From Planctomycetes bacterium UBA1662 (GTDB lineage: Bacteria; Planctomycetota; UBA8108), in assembly GCA_002320775.1 (NCBI GenBank), contig DCKY01000187.1, forward strand, positions 1 to 64,000: DNA of 64,000 bases, written 5' to 3'. The notes under the pieces were generated by a model. It searched no databases. It was not told the DNA's origin and saw only the letters and a list, made by a program, of their open reading frames with translations. A program made the translations under genes and the position numbers. Each line of letters starts with the position of its first letter. Positions within the stretch are counted from its first letter, which is position 1. Of this stretch, positions 63,781-64,000 are shown one piece after another.

Positions 63781-64000
63781 TCAACTCAGCAGGGGACCGT
63801 CGAGACCTTTTTCTTCCAGCGGCTCCTCGAAACGAATGGAGTATTGGCCAGGCGCCTTGCGGGCAATCACCCTGGCGCGGATCTTCGTATCCGACTCAGC
63901 GAGAACGATCTTGAGGTCCTGTCCGGGGAGCAGGTCCTGCTTCGTGGAGACCATGGCGCCGTTGCGGCTGACGTTGACAACCATGGCCTCGAGGATCTCA
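63781..64000 (-). CDS. PilZ domain protein (partial, C-terminal part)
   Basis: The visible C-terminal 72 residues read like a PilZ domain, a cyclic-di-GMP-binding barrel: MVVNVSRNGAMVSTKQ fits the (D/N)xSxxG half of the binding motif, followed by strands LPGQDLKIVLAES, IRARVIARKA and YSIRFEE. The N-terminal part with the RxxxR motif lies beyond the right edge, so binding cannot be confirmed. An inner Met at 63984 exists but is unlikely to be the true start. Confidence 0.7.
   Translation of the reverse strand, partial: EILEAMVVNVSRNGAMVSTKQDLLPGQDLKIVLAESDTKIRARVIARKAPGQYSIRFEEPLEEKGLDGPLLS

Overview
The window is G+C-rich and densely packed, with no rRNA, tRNA, CRISPR array, insertion sequence or phage gene that I can see. 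It most resembles a planctomycete-like (Planctomycetota) chromosome. The signs are large secreted proteins ending in dockerin-like repeats (13.2-17.0 kb and 30.8-36.7 kb), a lamin-tail/CotH giant protein, a prenyltransferase-repeat secreted protein, HpnH of hopanoid synthesis, an ECF sigma/anti-sigma pair and a Hanks-type kinase. The phylum is an inference from gene content. A sequence search would be needed to confirm it.

Layout. 1-1.5 kb (-): the end of a ribose-type sugar ABC transporter (permease and binding lipoprotein). 1.7-4.7 kb (+): two exported or membrane-anchored proteins. 4.7-11.7 kb (-): a stand-alone secretin-N-domain-like lipoprotein, then a tightly coupled operon read from 11.7 kb downwards (sugar isomerase/epimerase, penicillin-acylase-type Ntn hydrolase, glycosidase-like secreted protein, MFS transporter). 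11.9-17.0 kb (+): a Ser/Thr kinase and two dockerin-like secreted proteins. 17-30.5 kb: housekeeping and small operons (DUF445, DUF6065, pckA, aminotransferase, site-2 protease, dus, a DNA methyltransferase fused to a nuclease-like domain, HAD phosphatase, tpx, proA, hpnH). 30.8-36.7 kb: a 1949-residue multidomain surface or secreted protein. 36.7-41.9 kb: plsC, rsmD, a RluD-type synthase and membrane proteins of unknown role.

41.9-44.5 kb is the least explained part. It holds an ECF sigma factor and a zinc-less anti-sigma factor, flanked by a 609-base gap with four copies of a TGCGCTAC-type motif and by a 700-base gap with a sigma70-like promoter, several hairpins and a textbook terminator (a candidate non-coding RNA). 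44.5-50.6 kb (+): a YihY-type membrane protein and a 1568-residue ATPase-TPR-GAF-Fis regulator. 50.6-53.5 kb: a PIG-L deacetylase, a possible GGCT-fold protein and an EboE homologue without the other ebo genes. 53.8-56.9 kb (+): dTDP-glucose dehydratase and an MsbA-like exporter, fitting cell-surface glycolipid work. 56.9-61.1 kb (-): biotin operon bioB-F-D-A. 61.2-64 kb: a D12-class adenine methyltransferase, prephenate dehydrogenase and the tail of a PilZ protein.

No complete new defence or mobile system is visible. The most promising unexplained items are the acylase/glycosidase-like operon, the methyltransferase-nuclease-like fusion, the repeat cluster and candidate RNA around the sigma factor, and the orphan EboE.
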